A stretch of DNA of 14,451 nucleotides from an uncultured Collinsella sp. (GTDB lineage: Bacteria; Actinomycetota; Coriobacteriia; Coriobacteriales; Coriobacteriaceae): assembly GCA_959601045.1 (NCBI GenBank), contig CAUGNZ010000036.1, forward strand, positions 1 to 14,451, in the 5' to 3' direction. How positions within the stretch are numbered: the first letter of the stretch is position 1; each line of letters begins with the position of its first letter. The notes beneath the pieces were generated by a model that was not told the DNA's origin, searched no databases, and saw nothing but the letters and a program-made list of their open reading frames with translations. A program made the position numbers and the translations under genes. Below, in pieces: positions 12,273-14,451 of this stretch.

Positions 12273-13472
12273 ATGGCCGAGATCGTTCTCAAACATGTTC
12301 AGAAGGTGTATCCCAACACCGAGTCCAAAAAGAAGGGCTTCTTTGGCAAAAAGAAGAAGACCGAGGAGAAGAAGCATAACCTTAAGGTTACCGAGGATGG
12401 CGTGCTCGCTGTAGAGGACTTCAACCTCACCGTTCACGACCAGGAGTTCGTCGTTCTCGTTGGTCCCTCTGGCTGCGGTAAGTCCACGACGATGCGCATG
12501 GTTGCCGGCCTGGAGGACATTACCTCGGGCGATGTGCTCATCGACGGCAAGCGCGTCAACGACGTGGCGCCCAAGGACCGCGACATCGCCATGGTGTTCC
12601 AGAGCTACGCTCTGTACCCCAACATGACGGTATACGAGAACATGGCGTTTACGCTTGAGCTCAAGAAGGTCCCCAAAGACGAGATCGACCGCAAGGTTCG
12701 CTCCGCTGCCGAGATCTTGGGTATCACCGAGTACCTCGACCGCAAGCCTAAGGCGCTCTCAGGCGGCCAGCGCCAGCGCGTCGCCATCGGCCGCGCCATC
12801 GTGCGCGACCCCAAGGTCTTCCTGATGGACGAGCCGCTGTCCAACCTGGACGCCAAGCTGCGTAACCAGATGCGTGCCGAGCTCATTAAGCTGCGTCACG
12901 AGATCAAGGGCACCTTCATCTACGTTACCCACGACCAGACCGAGGCTATGACTCTCGGAGATCGCATCGTGGTCATGAGGGACGGCGTCGTCCAGCAGAT
13001 CGCCACGCCGCAGGAGGTCTTCAACCATCCCGCGAACATCTTCGTCGCCGGCTTCATCGGCGTGCCGCAGATGAACTTCTTCGATGCCCAGCTGGTGCGC
13101 TCGGGCGACGGCTTTACCGTCAAGACCGACGACATGAATGTCGCGCTGGCCCCCGAGACCTGCGCTCAGCTCGCCCTTAATTGGGGCGGCGGCGACGTGA
13201 AGGAGATCACGGCCGGCGTACGTCCCGAGCAGATTCTGCTTGCCGAAAAGGGCGAGGAGGGTGCGCTTCAGGGCACCATCGAGGTCACCGAGCTCATGGG
13301 TTCGACCGAGCACGTTCATGTGACGTCCCCTGACGGCCAGTTTGTCCTGATCATCCCTGTCGTCGATCTTGAGGCCAAGGGTGCGCTCAAGGCTGGCGAC
13401 CCCATCTGGTTCAAGTTCGAGAAGAACGCGACCCACCTCTTCGATAAGGTCTCCGGCAAGAACCTTATCTAG
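12273..13472 (+). CDS. ugpC: ABC sugar importer ATPase (MsmK/UgpC/MalK type)
   Basis: The 399 residues energise the two permeases. Walker A is GPSGCGKST (64-72), Q-loop Q110, signature LSGGQ (162-166), Walker B VFLMDEP (182-188, E187) and switch His220 in THDQTEA. Residues from about 245 form the C-terminal OB-like regulatory region typical of CUT1 ATPases, including GVRPEQILL. A Lys/Glu-rich insert (about 16-43, with KKKGFFGKKKKTEEKK) separates the first strand from AVEDFNL. I recall similar lysine-rich inserts in relatives from anaerobic gut bacteria, so it is a variant rather than an error. ATPases of this type often serve several importers. The symbol reflects family naming, not a glycerol-phosphate substrate. 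Confidence 0.93.
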   Translation: MAEIVLKHVQKVYPNTESKKKGFFGKKKKTEEKKHNLKVTEDGVLAVEDFNLTVHDQEFVVLVGPSGCGKSTTMRMVAGLEDITSGDVLIDGKRVNDVAPKDRDIAMVFQSYALYPNMTVYENMAFTLELKKVPKDEIDRKVRSAAEILGITEYLDRKPKALSGGQRQRVAIGRAIVRDPKVFLMDEPLSNLDAKLRNQMRAELIKLRHEIKGTFIYVTHDQTEAMTLGDRIVVMRDGVVQQIATPQEVFNHPANIFVAGFIGVPQMNFFDAQLVRSGDGFTVKTDDMNVALAPETCAQLALNWGGGDVKEITAGVRPEQILLAEKGEEGALQGTIEVTELMGSTEHVHVTSPDGQFVLIIPVVDLEAKGALKAGDPIWFKFEKNATHLFDKVSGKNLI

Positions 13473-13540
13473 GCCCGATCCAATCAGGCCCTTCCTTTGG
13501 GCGACTGCGGCTTTGCCATCCTTTTGCCGTGGTCACATAT

Positions 13541-13587
13541 AAGGCTCCCCTCCCGTCCGCTGGGCGAGAGGGGAGCCTTTCTTTGTG
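13541..13587 (+). terminator. Intrinsic terminator of the ABC operon
   Basis: AAGGCTCCCCTC (13541-13552) and GAGGGGAGCCTT (13568-13579) form a perfect 12-bp stem with a 15-nt loop, followed by TCTTTGTG, 68 bp after the ATPase stop codon. Confidence 0.85.
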
Positions 13588-13610
13588 CTGGAGCCGTTCA
13601 TCTGCCGGTT

Positions 13611-13909
13611 TGTCTTGATCTGTAACAGGAGGAGGGCCAAATTGGGTCTAGATGTTACAGATTGAGACAGCATCGAGCTGCCTATCCTTTCATCTCGATC
13701 TGTAACACGGGAGGCTGATTTCGGCAGCTACCTGTTACAGAACGAGATTGTATTAGCCGGCTTATCCTTTTGTCTCGATCTGTAACAGTAAGGGCGGATT
13801 TCAGACGTTAGATGTTACAGATTGAGATAAACCCTAGGGAAAGGACCGGTTTGTCTTGATCTGTAACAGGTAGGGCCGTTTTGGCCGAGTAGGTGTTACA
13901 GATTGAGAC
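13611..13909 (+). repeat. Array of four 59-bp palindromic units at about 80-bp period
   Basis: Units lie at 13611-13669, 13691-13749, 13771-13829 and 13852-13909 (the last counted to 13910 with its final arm base). Each has a 17-bp left arm (TGTCTYGATCTGTAACA), exactly 25 variable bases, and a 17-bp right arm (TGTTACAGATTGAGACA). Spacers are 21, 21 and 22 bp. The first two end TATCCTTT, while units 1 and 4 are preceded by CCGGTT. In units 1, 3 and 4 every arm difference is a G-U pair in plus-strand RNA, so complete 17-bp stems form there; unit 2 has two true mismatches. In minus-strand RNA the same positions would be A-C mismatches. No ORF or promoter is evident. It differs from a CRISPR array because repeats alternate in orientation. 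Function unknown. Confidence 0.8.
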
Positions 13910-13945
13910 GATTTTGTCGAGGCGGGCCACGGGCAACACGCGGGC

Positions 13946-13980
13946 AAAAAAGCGGAGCCGCGTTGCCGCGACTCCGCTTT
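13946..13980 (-). terminator. Intrinsic terminator of glgP
   Basis: On the minus strand, AAAGCGGAG (13980-13972) pairs with CTCCGCTTT (13957-13949) around a GC-rich inner region that can pair further, followed by a T-run (complement of AAAAAA, 13946-13951). It lies 26 bp after the glgP stop codon. Confidence 0.8.
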
Positions 13981-14006
13981 CAAGAGGATGGGTAAAGGAA
14001 ACGAAA

Positions 14007-14451
14007 TTAGCTCAGGTGCCAAATCTCGTCGTTGTACTGGGAGATCGTGCGGTCAGACGAGAAGGTGCCGGCGTTGGCGATGTTGATCAGCGCCTTGCGC
14101 ATCCAGGCATCCTGGTCCTCGTAGTCCGCCAGCACGCGCTCCTTAGTCTGGATGTACTCCTCAATGTCGAGCAGGGCCATAAACCAGTCTTTGCCCTTGA
14201 TATCGTCGTGCAGGCGCTGCAGACGCTCGGCGTTGCCGGTCGCCATAAAGGCAGGGTTGGTGATAAAGTCCACCAGCAGCTTGATACCGGGCTTGCGGTA
14301 GAGTGCGCCGGCGTTATAGCTGCCGTCGGCGTAGAGCTGCTCGACCTGCTTGGATGAGGCACCAAAGGTGTAGATGTTCTCGTCGCCCACGAGCTCGGCG
14401 ATTTCGACATTGGCGCCGTCGAGCGTGCACAGGGTTAAAGCACCGTTGAGC
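14007..14451 (-). CDS. glgP: Glycogen/starch phosphorylase, C-terminal part (runs off the window)
   Basis: Only the last 147 codons are visible; the frame enters at 14450 and ends at 14007. The visible part starts LNGALTLCTLDGANVEIAEL and continues VGDENIYTFG, a hallmark stretch of the C-terminal domain of PLP-dependent alpha-glucan phosphorylases, which release glucose-1-phosphate from glycogen or maltodextrin. The PLP-binding lysine lies further upstream, outside the window. The end (ISQYNDEIWHL) matches the normal family terminus, so it is complete at the 3' side. The gene converges on the ABC importer operon, and its presence supports an alpha-glucan/alpha-glucoside theme. Confidence 0.95.
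   Translation of the reverse strand, partial: LNGALTLCTLDGANVEIAELVGDENIYTFGASSKQVEQLYADGSYNAGALYRKPGIKLLVDFITNPAFMATGNAERLQRLHDDIKGKDWFMALLDIEEYIQTKERVLADYEDQDAWMRKALINIANAGTFSSDRTISQYNDEIWHLS

Noticed and set aside
13611..13910. CRISPR array
   Set aside because: The regular ~80-bp period is suggestive, but repeats alternate in orientation, inner cores are 25 nt and outer spacers 21-22 nt, the outer spacers are partly alike, and no cas gene is present.
13893..14357. 154-codon plus-strand frame opposite glgP
   Set aside because: It overlaps the glgP terminator and coding region, and its product is an antisense translation without motifs.

Overview
The window looks like chromosomal DNA from a Gram-positive actinobacterial gut commensal. 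A Coriobacteriia genome close to Collinsella is my best guess. The coding DNA is GC-rich and RBSs are of the GAAAGG/GGAGG type. Other pointers are a CCA-encoding tRNA-Gln, a carbohydrate-transport-heavy gene set and many short palindromic intergenic repeats. This assignment is inference, because no rRNA or other marker gene is present.

Layout from left to right. (a) 157-2349 (+) encodes a 730-residue protein with a DUF2220/JetD-type Toprim domain at its C-terminus and a very long charged low-complexity middle; it has no jetA, jetB or jetC partner here. (b) 2350-3099 is a gene-free, repeat-rich interval. It holds a hairpin, an AT-rich insert bounded by 30-bp inverted repeats, a long REP-like palindrome, and two diverged copies of a GC-rich repeat ending in tRNA T-arm-like sequence. 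It ends at tRNA-Gln(UUG) on the minus strand (3100-3174). (c) Three minus-strand genes follow: a cytoplasmic protein with two peptidoglycan-binding domains and an unusual, possibly degenerate amidase-like C-terminus; a polyprenyl diphosphate synthase; and an 817-residue PTS permease fusing EIIC, EIIB and a HAD phosphatase. (d) A GntR/HutC-family repressor at 8081-8800 is divergent from the PTS gene. (e) An ABC sugar importer operon (lipoprotein binding protein, two permeases, MsmK/UgpC-type ATPase; 9107-13472) follows, with stem-loops between some of its genes and a strong terminator at its end. (f) 13611-13909 is an array of four 59-bp palindromic units at 80-81 bp period. (g) The 3' end of glycogen phosphorylase (glgP, minus strand) runs off the right edge.

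Functionally, the right half is a carbohydrate-uptake locus. The PTS permease and the ABC importer flank one GntR regulator, and TTGTTTAAACAA-like palindromes lie in both the PTS/regulator intergenic region and the ABC promoter region, so the regulator probably controls both. The EIIC type (alpha-glucoside/GlvC-like), the TreR-like look of the regulator and the nearby glgP together suggest alpha-glucosides, but the substrate cannot be read from sequence.

The observations most worth following up are the palindromic array (its G-U pairing pattern points to a plus-strand RNA), the orphan JetD/Toprim protein, the EIIC-EIIB-HAD fusion, and the CwlM-like peptidoglycan-binding protein.
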